From assembly GCA_030737875.1 (NCBI GenBank), contig CM060915.1:906634677-906698676 (forward strand): a stretch of 64,000 bases of DNA, read 5' to 3'. The notes under the pieces were generated by a model. That model was not told the DNA's origin. It did not search any database and was given only the letters and a program-made list of their open reading frames with translations. Shown here one piece after another: positions 33,909-44,026 of this stretch (position 1 is the stretch's first letter; each line of letters opens with the position of its first letter). A program made the position numbers and the translations under genes. The DNA comes from Allium sativum. Lineage: Eukaryota; Streptophyta; Magnoliopsida; Asparagales; Amaryllidaceae.

Positions 33909-35552
33909 TTACCAGGCAAAGAGTTCTGGATACGTCGTCTTAATGCTCTCCTCTTTCTCCCAAGTACAATCATTCTCATTCTCGCCCCATTGGACTTTGA
34001 CTAGATTCACCGCTTTCCTTCGAAGTTGCTTCGTATCGTGCTCGATAATACGAATTGGCTTACGGTTCCCAACCGCCTCGGGTTCTACTTCGATATCATC
34101 CAACTGATCTGGTGAAATAGTCATATTGGGGTCGTGCACGAATTTCCTTAACTGGGAAACATGAAATACGTTATGAACTCCTGCCATCTTCTCTGGTAAT
34201 TCAACTTTATATGCCAAACTCCCAATTTGCTCGAGAACTGGGAATGGACCAACGAATCTTGGTGTTAACTTGCCTCTCCTACCAAATCGTATCACGCTCT
34301 TTAATGGAGAAATCTTGACAAAAACCAAGTCACCAATGGAGAATTTTAAATCTCTTCTCCTCTTATCAGCATAACGCTTCTGCCTATCTTGGGCAGCCTT
34401 CATTCGTTGTCGGATGATCTTAATCTTGTTTGAGGTTTGTCTTATCACATCTGGTCCAAGCACAAACTTCTCACCGGTTTCTAACCAACATGACAGTGAG
34501 TTGCACGGTCTTCCGTACAAAGCTTCAAATGGAGCCATACCGATACTGGACTGATAACTATTATTATATGCAAACTCTACTAGATGCAAATGGTCATCCC
34601 ATGATCCACCAAAATCCAATATGCAAGCTCTCAATAGATCTTCTAATATACGATTCACCCTCTATGTTTGGCCATCAGTTTGAGGGTGATACGCGGTACT
34701 GAGATATAATTCTGACCCTAGAGCCTCTTGTAAACTCTTACAAAACACACTAGTAAACAATGGGTCTTGGTCGCTTACAATGCTTTTAGGTACTCCATGA
34801 AATCTCAATACCCACTTCATATATAGTTCTGCTAACTTAGCTGCCGTACTATTTGACTTGACGGGTATAAACCTTGCACTCTTAGTCAATCGGTCCACAA
34901 TCACCCAAATGCTATCATGGCCTGATCTAGTCCTTGGCAACCCATCAATGAAATCCATCGAGACTTGTTCCCATTTCCATTCTGGAATTTATAATGGTTG
35001 CAACAAACCACTAGGTTTCTTTTTCTCAGCTTTAACTAACTGGCAATTCATGCACTTGGATATAAACTTCCCAACGTCTCTTTTCATCCCTTCCCAGTAG
35101 TAGGTCTGCTTTATGTCGCGATACATTTTATTACCACTGGGGTGCATAGTCAGTTTTGAGTGATGACACTCTCTAAGCACTTCATCTCTCAATCCATCGA
35201 CATTGGGCACAACTAGTCTACCATTCTTTCTAAGCCATCCATCTCGATCAAGCCCATACTTGTTCATCTCTTCGTCGATACCCATCTCTATCTTTGAGAT
35301 GATTTCCAATAGGTTAGGATCGTACCTCTGACTGGAACCAATCCGCTCAATCAAAGTGGTTCCGATCGTCAAACTTGCTATCATTTCTGGATCCAGTTCG
35401 CACTTTGGTCTGAAATCATACCTAGCGATGTACTCCAGTTGCTTCCATTCTAGAAACATAGCCCATAAACTGGCATATCTCCTACTCAAGGCATCAGCTA
35501 CCGCATTGCCCTTTCCTGGTGTATATGCTATATCGAAATCATAGGAAGCCAA
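33909..35552 (-). pseudogene. Element C integrase with chromodomain (nonsense codons)
   Basis: The first open segment (34989-35552) ends RNase H (YTPGKGNAVADALSRRY) and contains the integrase zinc-binding domain (HHSKLTMHPSGNK, then CMNCQ). A TAA at 34989-34991 separates it from the core (34662-34958), with Asp in VDRLTKSARF and in VSDQDPLF. A TAG at 34662-34664 falls exactly where the third catalytic residue, Glu, is expected, between TDGQT and RVNRILE. The last segment (33909-34658) has the integrase C-terminal domain (VHNVFHVSQLRKF) and a chromodomain-like end (LVKVQWGENENDCTWEKEE). All three segments are in the same frame, so only these two stops interrupt this part. Confidence 0.95.
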
Positions 35553-35899
35553 GAATTCTAACCATCTTTGTTGTCAGAGATTTAGATCCTTCTGAGAGAA
35601 AAGATACTTTAACGATTTATGATCGGTAAACAACTCGAATCTTTCTCCCAAGAGATAACGTCTCCACATCTTCAACGTGAATACGATCGGTGCCAATTCC
35701 AAATCATGGGTAGGATATCTTTTCTCATGCGGTTTCAGTTGCCGACTAGCATAAGCTACAACCTTACCTTCTTGCATCAATACATAACCTAGTCCAGTAC
35801 CACAGGCATTGTGTATATCATCATCTCTTCATTCCCTTTAGGAATGACTAACACTGGTGCACATGTCAACTTTTCCTTTAGACTCTTGAATGCATTCTC
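35553..35899 (-). pseudogene. Element C RNase H (broken)
   Basis: The open part 35574-35780 reads [20 protein letters not shown] and [13 protein letters not shown], typical of Ty3/gypsy RNase H, which degrades the RNA of the RNA-DNA hybrid. A TGA at 35574-35576 replaces an expected Arg codon, as a CGA to TGA change would do. The N-terminal part (35781-35899) needs a frame change, and a TGA at about 35900 ends the RT frame. Confidence 0.85.
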
Positions 35900-37060
35900 T
35901 CACTTTTCGTCCCAGACGAAAGATTGAATTTTCTTGGTCAACTGAGTCAACGGTGCCGCTATCTTGGAGAAGTCTTGGATAAACTTACGATAATATCCAG
36001 CCAATCCCAAGAAACTTCTTATGTTTGTTGCATTCTTGGGCATAGACCAATCCTGTACCATAGCCACCTTCGCAGGGTCCATGGCAATACCATTCTCTGA
36101 AACAACATGGCCCAAGAATCTCACTTCCCTCCTCCAGAAGTGACACTTAGAAAAATTTGCTTTTAATTGGTGTTTTCTCAATACCTCCATCACTATCCTC
36201 AAGTGTTCCTTGTGATCTTCCTCTGTCCTCGAATAAACCAAGATATCGTCTACGAACACAAGAACAAACTTATTCAACTGATCTCTGAATACCCTATTCA
36301 TAAGATCCACAAAATATGCTAGTGCATTGGTCAACCCGAATGGTATGACCAACCACTCATAAAATCCAGACGGCCTCTGGAATGCCATTTTAGCTATACT
36401 CTCAGCTTCCACTCTAAGCTGATGAAAACCTGTCGCGAGATCCAACTGGGAGAACACTCTCGCGCCACTCAACTGATCAAACAAATCATCTATCTGTGGA
36501 AAAGGATACTTATTCTTCCTTGTTACCTTATTCAACTCGCGGTAGTCCACACACAATCGAAGGGAACCATCTGCCTTGGTAGCAAACACAACTGGTGCTC
36601 CCCACTCAGAAACACTTCTTATGATAAATCCCTTCTTCAACAGATCGCTTACTTGCACCCCGAGCTCTCGCTGCTCCTTTGGTGCCATACGATGAAGTGG
36701 CATCACTATAGGTCTGGCATCTTTCACTAAATCGATACGGAACTCAATCTTTTGGTGTGGTGGAAGTCCGGTCACTTCCTCGAAGACGTCCGGATATTGG
36801 CCAGCCACGGGCACATCTGACAACTCATCATGCGGGATGTCGAGGGAATTTAGAAAACTAGCCATTACCCTATCACTAGGTAGACCACCAAACACAACCC
36901 TCCGCCCATCATCCGTTCTAACTGTCACCAAAATGCCTTCACAGTCTACCACCACCCCGTATCTTTGGATCCAATCGACTCCCAAAATAATGTCAAACCC
37001 AGTAAACCCCAAAACAAAACAATCACAAGAAAACATACATCCATGACTCGATAATACCAC
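35900..37060 (-). pseudogene. Element C reverse transcriptase (long open segment)
   Basis: 386 codons. Residues 1-50 are the protease C-terminal part ([19 protein letters not shown]), and about 110-320 are [23 protein letters not shown]207 in [13 protein letters not shown], and FVDD at 269-272 in place of the common YVDD. The connection follows ([20 protein letters not shown]). All three RT catalytic aspartates are present. The start Met is internal to the polyprotein, since pol is made by processing, and the frame joins the upstream protease by a frameshift near 37045-37065. Confidence 0.95.
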
Positions 37061-37427
37061 TTACGACAAATCATGCTAAGGCTAGTTGAACCACCAATCG
37101 GGTTCGTCACCGCTAAAGGTCTATCGACTATCTCGGGTTCCAATCCCAACCTATCTACCAGGTCACTAGATATGAAGGAACGGAAAGCTCCGGTATCAAA
37201 CAATACTCGAACAGGAATATCATAAACAGAAAGCATACCTTGAATGACGACATTCTTTCCTTTCTCCGTCGTGGTTGGGGCATTCGACGAAGAAAGAACA
37301 ACATTGATAGCATATGCTTTCAGAATCTGCTTTTCTTTAGGGGGTTGCGGACACTTATCCTTGTGATGTCCCACTTGACCACAGTTGAAGCACTTCCTGT
37401 CCAATGGATTTGCTCGACATTCTTTAG
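36946..37427 (-). pseudogene. Element C second zinc knuckle and protease
   Basis: A CCHC knuckle (CFNCGQVGHHKDKC) is followed by the protease active site VLFDTGAFRSFISSDLV (catalytic D-T-G) and NPIGGSTSLSMIC. After that the frame shifts, and the last 45 residues of this open frame are out of phase. The protease matures gag-pol; here its sequence runs on in the next frame at 37060. Confidence 0.9.
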
Positions 37428-38299
37428 CTAATGGCCCTTCTTCCCACAGCTAAAGCACTCAACATCTTTCTTGCTCTTTTTCTGACCATCCTTAGCTTGG
37501 TTTTGACTCCAATTCCTTTTATTCTGAGAATTATTCTTGCCTCCATCGCTTGCTAGCGGCTTTGGCCCCTCTGCAGATGCGACAGTGACTTCAGTCTTGG
37601 GTTTAGGATAAAGGCTCTCTGACCTCAATGCTTTCCGCACAATCAATTCAAACGTATCATCGATATGGTTTATAAGCCTTCCCCCCAAGTACTGATCTAA
37701 GCCTGTTATAAACTTCTCATTCTTCTTCTCGGGAGTGTCGATAAGGGATAATCCATACTTGGATAAAGTATCAAACTCAACAATATACTCCGAGACTTCC
37801 CTACCATTCTGCTTAAGCTCTAAGAACTTCCTAAACAACTCTGACTTCTGAGCAGCTGGGATAAACTTTTCACCGAATCGGGCCTTAAACTGATCCCATG
37901 TAACTTGATCCTCTGGAGTAGCTGCCTAGCCTGCCTTAATAGCATTCCACCAATTCATCGCCCGTCCATGCGGCTGACGGGATGCTAGCTTCCTCTTCAT
38001 CGCATCCTCGATACCCAAGTCTTCGAAGATACACTCACAACCATCTAACCAATCCTGAAATTCTGTAGCCAATTCCGTTCCGTGGAACAACTTTCCACCA
38101 AGACTAGTGTAATCCTTGCATAGCTTGGGGAATCGGCCCTAGGCGCCTGCACCGCTGCACCACCACCATTTGCAGCATTAGGAGCTGTTCTTTGAACATC
38201 CCAAAGCATCTCTCTCATGAGGTCAGTGAACATCGTCCGCATATCAGGAGCATTCCTATTATTAGCTCCTCTACCAGTATCCCTATTATATCGGCTCAT
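37428..38299 (-). pseudogene. Element C gag (frameshifted)
   Basis: A start codon at 38299, about 190 bp inside the PBS, opens an N-terminal segment (38045-38299; MSRYNRDTGRGANN). It shifts frame near 38120. The correct frame continues with a retrotransposon gag core including WLDGCECIFEDLG, then a TAG at 37926-37928, then FRKFLELKQNGREVSEYIVE (37428-37838). This ends in a first zinc knuckle, CFSCGKKGH, broken by a one-base loss. Gag forms the capsid that packages the RNA. Two tandem knuckles in total, counting the next entry. Confidence 0.9.
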
Positions 38300-38483
38300 C
38301 GTTTAATCTGTAAGGAGAAAACGATTAACATCTCTTCAGTGGTGCCAGTGCAATGCGACTTCATCCTTAAATACACTAATAGTATATATATAGCTTTTTA
38401 AAACAAAAATATCACAAATACGCGCTCTCATATACGTACTATCTCTATCTGGCGTCTTCCCTAGGTTAACTACGCAACCTAGA
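38300..38483 (-). other. Element C 5' untranslated region
   Basis: Between the PBS and the gag start; no coding signal is seen. Confidence 0.6.
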
Positions 38484-38494
38484 GCTCTATACCA
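38484..38494 (-). other. Primer-binding site of element C (one base lost)
   Basis: The minus strand reads TGGTATAGAGC, the tRNA-iMet site lacking one C, two bases from the LTR end. Confidence 0.75.
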
Positions 38495-38496
38495 AA

Positions 38497-41092
38497 TGTG
38501 ACGACCCGCCCCGCACCAGCCGACATTTCCAATGAAAGTGCGCTGTGCTGATGTCCAACCAGCACGGGACAGTTGCCAAAGAAAGGGAAAGAATGGAATT
38601 TGAACTAGCAAGGAACCTGTAGAATGTCTCACAGCGCATGGAATAAAATATAATAATAACATACTTGACATAAAAGAGGCGAGACAGTGCATAAGCTGAA
38701 AACTAAACCATGATAGCAGCGGAAAACTCAAAATACAGCTTATGTTCCACATCATCATTATTACAAATTTTCAAACTGTATCTAAGCAAAATAAGAAAGG
38801 TACACTAATAATGCCCAAAGTAGTGACCAGCAGCGACACAGGGATAATATCTATATATATCATACGTGGAAGCCTCCTGCTCGTCTCCGGCACAGCTACC
38901 CGTGCATAATCACCTGACATGTCTCTAGTCTGCCCATTTAAGATCACCCAGAGTAATAAGAAGAGACATAAAACTCTGGGTCAGATAAAAGTCTGGTATG
39001 AGCGATAAGCAGCAAAACAGAACAATAACAGGTATACTAAACCATACCTGAACTTGGACCTGCAACCAAAGAGTTAGCACAACAAGATGTACAATACTCT
39101 AAGGTGACACTAACATATGGTGTAAAGATACGGGGTGGGGGTGTGCATGTCATAGTGATGTCAAACAATCAAGCATAGCAACCATCCTCACATCTCTCAC
39201 TCAGTGCATAAAGCATACGATATCCACCACTTTGATCACCCAAATCCTTGCTATGATCACTCTGCCCCATGGAGTCATGGAAACTCCACTGCACTGATCC
39301 ATAGCCACTAGTCCTTGCTATGTCCACTCTGCCCCCATGAAGTCATAACGACTCCACTGCACTGGCTCATAGCCATGCTACGATCACTCTGCCCCATGGA
39401 GTAATAACCACCCCACTGCACTGATCCGTAGCCTAACATTCGTCTCGGTGGTGAATCAAAGTTATGGACGTCGATAACCCCTTTGCACGCGTCCCGCAGT
39501 AAAGTCCAACTCATGAAGTTCACTCATTGGTTCCCATCTGGATCCTGAGTTACAACTTCCCATTCGGACTACCTTTGCATCTCGGGTTTTAGTCTCCTCT
39601 GGATCGGTTCGGTCCTTCAGTCATCATTGGTTCCAATCAGATCGGTCCTCTTCCACTCGTTCAGTCCATGGTCATCAACCCTGTTCGGGTCGTGCTCCCC
39701 AGAGTGGTTCGGATCGGTTCATGTTCTTCCACCGGGTCGGGTCGTGCCATCATGCCACTGTCAGATCGGTTCGCGGTCATCGTTCGTGAGCAGGTCGGTT
39801 TAGAGAACTCCAGATGCAAGCAGGCCGTGACTAGCGGTTCAGTTCATTCTCCTTCCACTGGGTCGGGTCGTGGGCACGCATTAGGTTCGGGTCGGGCCCC
39901 TTCATCGCTTTGGATCGTGACTCCAGATCGTGGCTCTGCTCGCAGCTCATGGAGGCCAACTCGTGGTGACATGCTTGGCTCGTGAGGCTATCTCACGAAT
40001 GGAGGTCTCGGGTCGTGATGGCTCTCCACGGTCGGGTCGGGGTCGGGTAGGGGCGATCCGATCCGGGCTGGCTCCTGCATATTTTTCCAGCGACTGTTTT
40101 TACGCCACACGACGACGTTTTCGACCAATCTAACTGTTCTAAACAATCACAAAGCATACCATACATTCATAGCAACATGTAGAATTGACCACAAACACCA
40201 AAACAATAATTTGATATGTTAAAATGGATCAAACATACCCGAAACCCATATTTTCCCCTTAATCATGTTTAACAACAACTAATGTTAGGATTAGCAAAAC
40301 TTAACCAAATCAACCCAAATTTCTAACAGAGGCCTAAAACAATATTTCAAAATTTATAAATATTTTTCCAGAATTTAATCATGTATAAATTCACTAACTA
40401 TCACTAATTACCCTTAATTAACCCTAGTTAGTGTAAAAACAAGGCTAATCACTCACCTTAGCCACAAATAAACTCAGATCTGAAACTTTTGGACAAAATG
40501 GTTCGGATTCCAATACACTTCAGCAGCTCTACCTCGATTTTTGTGCTAATCCGCTTTGATTTAATGTAGATTTGGCTTAATTAGCGATTAGAAGGTGATT
40601 TAGGGTGTTTTAGCAAGTGGAGGCCATTGCTAGGGTTCAAAGGTTGTAAGTGGCGGCTAAGAAATGAAATAAAAACTGATTTACTAACTCATCTCAGCCC
40701 TCCCATAACTCTAATCCCGAAATGGGTTATGGACCCTCTTGCTAATCACCTTAATTAGGCCCGTTTGAGCTGTTTTTCACCTTCTAAACCTTGTTTCAGC
40801 CATATCTCCCAAGCGGTGAGTCCATTTGGCTAATATGACCACTCTACGAAAAGGTAAACCATCATTCGGATCTAATGGAAGTGGTTTCAAGTCAAAATTC
40901 CTTACCAATAAAAAGTTATGACCAAAACAAGATCAACTAGGGGCAAAACGGTCTTTTAAAAATCGGCAAAAGTCAGGAACATGGGAAATGACCCCAATAG
41001 TCGTCTCCCAAAGTTACATGGCTATATGGCTTTGCATGAGAAAGAAATAAATATTCTACGATCCTTCGATGCGTAGAATGCGGGTCATTACA
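38497..41092 (-). repeat. Element C 5' LTR
   Basis: Runs from TGTGACGACC to GGTCATTACA. It matches the 3' LTR with scattered substitutions and small indels. The donor-like site is kept (intron G at 40456), but the acceptor-like AG seen at 31642 is changed to AT here. Confidence 0.95.
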
Positions 41093-41128
41093 AACTAAGC
41101 AGAACAGTTGCATGCTTGTGTGCATCTA

Positions 41129-41530
41129 TTCAGATATTGATGAGACTAATAATTTGAAAATAGATAATGAAGAGACGACTGGTGATGACAAAAATGATGA
41201 GGCTATTAAAGAAAAAAAAGAGATGGAGGAAGACCAGGAGTTGGAGTATGAACAAGAGAAAGAAAAGGAGATTGATGAGGACCAAAAGGAGCAGGAAAAG
41301 AAGTAGAAAAATCAAACATTAAAAAAGAAAAAAAGGTAAATAATAATAATAATTTTCCAAATATCTAGTTTCTACTAGTTGATTGCTGATATACGTGATA
41401 TTATTCTCTGCTGCAGGAAAAAAAATTGAAACAAATAGAAATAGTGGATGTTGATGACTATGACAACGAACCAAGATCGAAAGAAACATGTATAGGAACA
41501 AAACTGAAAATTAAAAGTATAAAAATGTGC
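41129..41530 (+). pseudogene. ULP1 transposon gene, acidic exons after element C
   Basis: After TATTCAG (acceptor) the frame DIDETNNLKIDNEE runs through a charged stretch to a stop at 41304-41306. A donor-like AAG/GTAAATA lies at about 41335 and an acceptor CTGCTGCAG at about 41417, followed by LKQIEIVDVDDYDNEPRSKE. It continues the linker region of the gene. Confidence 0.5.
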
Positions 41531-41689
41531 AGAACCTAGAGGAGCATCAGATAAATCAAATGGAAGAATTTGTTACAATGACTGGCCTAAAGTAAAATTA
41601 CTGAAAAATTTAAACAATTTTTGAAAATTTTATATTGAATTCAAATATTGTTTGATATGAAGCAACAAATTGAAAATATCTGCATAAAT

Positions 41690-42000
41690 GTATGAAATTA
41701 ATACGAACTGATATATTGTTGTTTTGCAAGTATTCATAAAATCTGTATAAATGTATGCAGATATTCAAAATAGTTGCATATTCGTATGCAGATATTCGTT
41801 ATAGTTGCAAATATGAATACATATATTAAGAATATTTGCATACATTTATGCAAATATTTAGAATACTTACATACTTTTATACAAATATTTTGTTTAGTTG
41901 AAGAAATATTATGCAATTAATTTTAACAGTTGCATACATATATGCAAATATTCTCTAAACATGCATACATATATCCAGTTAATCAGGTAACTTGCATAAA
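41690..42000. repeat. Palindromic GCATA satellite (ULP1 transposon intron)
   Basis: Units like ATTTGCATACATTTATGCAA with ATTTAGAATA links, between exon segments. Confidence 0.7.
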
Positions 42001-42053
42001 CTACTAGCACTATAACTCTGTATATTCTTTAAGTGGATTTCTTAAACTTGCAG

Positions 42054-42824
42054 CAAAAGCGCGTACTTGAATAGTAATGACGACATATGAGTTGTTGGAG
42101 TTGCATGGGCTGATTTAATACTTGGAAGATTCATAGATGCACAGGTATCACAGATTTGAATAATAATATAGTTACAATAATTCAACTATTATTTTAAAAT
42201 ATCAACATGTGGTCAGCTATCAGTAAAAAATACAATCTACTAATTTTAACAGATAATTGACTGGTTTGCACATAAGGTACGAAAAGACCATCCAGAAATT
42301 CTATGCATCAAAACTGTTGCTTCTGTAAGTATTTATTTATTTTGCACATGAATTTCCTTATAACATTATAAATTTTGTTACAAAAACAAATAATTACAGG
42401 TATTTCTTTTGAATGAATCAATAGGGAAAGTAAAAGGGCTGGTGGATAAACCAGTGGAAGAAGGCTATGATTTTTGCATAAAAATATTCATTCCTATCAA
42501 TTACGATAAGCATTTATCATTTTTAGAATTTGTACAAGACATCAAAAGATGGATTCATTATGACTCCAATAAACCACGCCGTAAAGGACGTCACCAAAGA
42601 TTAGTCAGGAAACTGGTATGTAAATTGTTATCCAAAATATTAGCAATAGTTTTATGTACATAAAATATTTGTTGTCCAAAATATTAGCAATAGTTTTATG
42701 TACATAAATATGTGTTTTTTTAACAGAGAAGTCACATAAATGCATTTGTGAAAAAATTTCAAAAGAAAGATTATCAGAAGCACAATCCAATTGAATTTTC
42801 AGATTGCCCACAACAAGACCATAC
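42054..42824 (+). pseudogene. ULP1 (C48) SUMO-type cysteine peptidase exons, catalytic Cys missing
   Basis: Four exon-like segments have plant splice sites: 42054-42144 (an internal TGA, then VAWADLILGRFIDAQ), 42253-42324 (IIDWFAHKVRKDHPEILC), 42400-42615 and 42727-42824. The last three are open and in phase. The third has the ULP1 core: FIPINYDKHLSFLEF (the catalytic His position, usually HW, here HL), then IHYDSN with the catalytic Asp. The fourth has SDCPQQDH with the Gln of the oxyanion hole. The exon with the catalytic Cys (DCGxF type) is not found before the transposon end. ULP1 enzymes process SUMO; this copy should be inactive. Confidence 0.7.
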
Positions 42825-42839
42825 GTAAGTAAATAAATT

Positions 42840-43450
42840 CAGAATACTTACATACTCATATGCATTTATTAAAAATTGTTGGATGCTTATATGCAGATTT
42901 TAAAAATAGTTTCATGCCAAAAACAATATCAGCAGGAATGCAGTTATACACCAATACATTTAACAACTATCATTCCCAAACTTCAACAACACCAATACAC
43001 CAATATCAGCAGAAACACTGTTATACAAAAAAGAAAATCGACATTAATAAGCCTAATATGCAATAATCAAATTATTGAAACATCTTCAAATTATTATAAA
43101 TACAAGTATACATGTACGCATATATCAATAATAGCTGCATACTTGTATGCAACTATCCAGAATAGTTACATATACTTTTATTCGGAATAAATGCGTATGT
43201 TTTTAATATGCATATATTAAGAATATATGCATATTTGTGTGCAACTTTTCATCAGACACGCATACAAACAGATATTCAACTGATTTGCATATTTGTATGC
43301 ATATATATAGAATATAAGCATACCTATACGCACTTTCCAGAATAGATGCAAACCAGTATGCACGTATTCTAACAACAGTTGCATATTTATATGATCATAT
43401 TCACAATATTTGCATACTTTTATACACGTATTCAGAATAGAAGAACAAAT
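42840..43450. repeat. Palindromic GCATA satellite (3' part of ULP1 transposon)
   Basis: Units such as ATAGCTGCATACTTGTATGC linked by ATTCAGAATA-like words, interrupted by about 200 bp with AACAATATCAGCAG-like repeats. No DCG motif exon is seen. Confidence 0.65.
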
Positions 43451-43849
43451 CTATTGAGAAATTCATAAATACGGTTGTATGATCAATATAATACTTTATA
43501 CAATAACTACATTATCCATCGGGAAAACTGGAGAATAAATAGAACATCAGAATAATCAATCAACAAAAATAAAAAAAAGAAACCCGTATACGATTTTTTT
43601 TTAATAAAAAGTATAAATTACTTAGAAGAAGAAAAATCCATTATATATATATCGATGATCGATCGAATTAAATCTCTGAATAAATTTCGAGTAAATTGAA
43701 TATTAAATCGAAAGATTCCAAAGAAAAATAATTAGATTGATGACGGCGCCGCCATGGACACAAAAATATATGTTTCTGGAAAAATAAAATCTATATTACA
43801 TAATTGTCGCACGTTAATCGTTAACTTGAAAGAGGGCATTTCTGAAAAA
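43451..43849. other. 3' non-coding part of the ULP1 transposon
   Basis: AT-rich sequence; nothing recognised apart from short A-runs. Confidence 0.4.
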
Positions 43850-43952
43850 ATAACAGCCGCATTTTAAAAATAGGGATGCGATTTATATGTTTTAAAACTG
43901 GAGGATGTGGGCTTAATTAAGTTTAATTTTAAGGATGTTAGCCTAATTTTCT
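43850..43952 (-). repeat. Right terminal inverted repeat (degenerate)
   Basis: Contains CAGCCGCATTTTAAAAATAG, GGATGCGATTTATATG and AAGGATGTTAGCCTAATTTTC. These match, inverted, the left end at 13411-13510. Confidence 0.6.
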
Positions 43953-44026
43953 CTAGTTATGATTTAATTTATAGGATTTTGCTGTAATTTTTATTTTGAA
44001 AAATAAGCAACTTTTTATTTGAAGTA
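43953..44026. other. Short flank between ULP1 transposon and LTR F
   Basis: About 70 bp of AT-rich DNA ending in AAGTA (44022-44026), the left target duplication of LTR F. Confidence 0.5.

Larger units (their letters stand above)
31198..41092 (-). mobile_element. Element C: full-length Ty3/gypsy chromovirus, defective
   Basis: Two LTRs (31198-33760, 38497-41092), PBS, PPT and a perfect duplication AACTA (31193-31197 and 41093-41097) define a 9.9-kb element. Its interior keeps gag, two zinc knuckles, protease, RT, RNase H, integrase and a chromodomain in order and nearly full length. It is the best-preserved coding region in the window, disabled by several nonsense codons and single-base indels. 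The LTR start TGTGACG-CCCGCC and LTR content differ from A, B, D and E. It lies in an intron-like satellite of the ULP1 transposon. Confidence 0.95.
13411..43952 (+). mobile_element. ULP1-carrying DNA transposon (putative MULE, Kaonashi-like), split by A, B and C
   Basis: The ends are inverted and similar. The right core (43850-43884, containing CAGCCGC and AAAAATAGGGATG) matches the reverse complement of 13471-13504, and AAGGATGTTAGCC (43931-43943) matches the complement of 13413-13425. Inside is one rightward gene with a C48/ULP1 peptidase region, interrupted by three LTR insertions that each have target duplications. Removing them leaves about 7.3 kb. Known plant MULEs carry ULP1-like genes, some without a mudrA transposase, and no transposase is visible here. 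I could not identify a 9-11 bp MULE target duplication, so the class is inferred. Confidence 0.6.
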
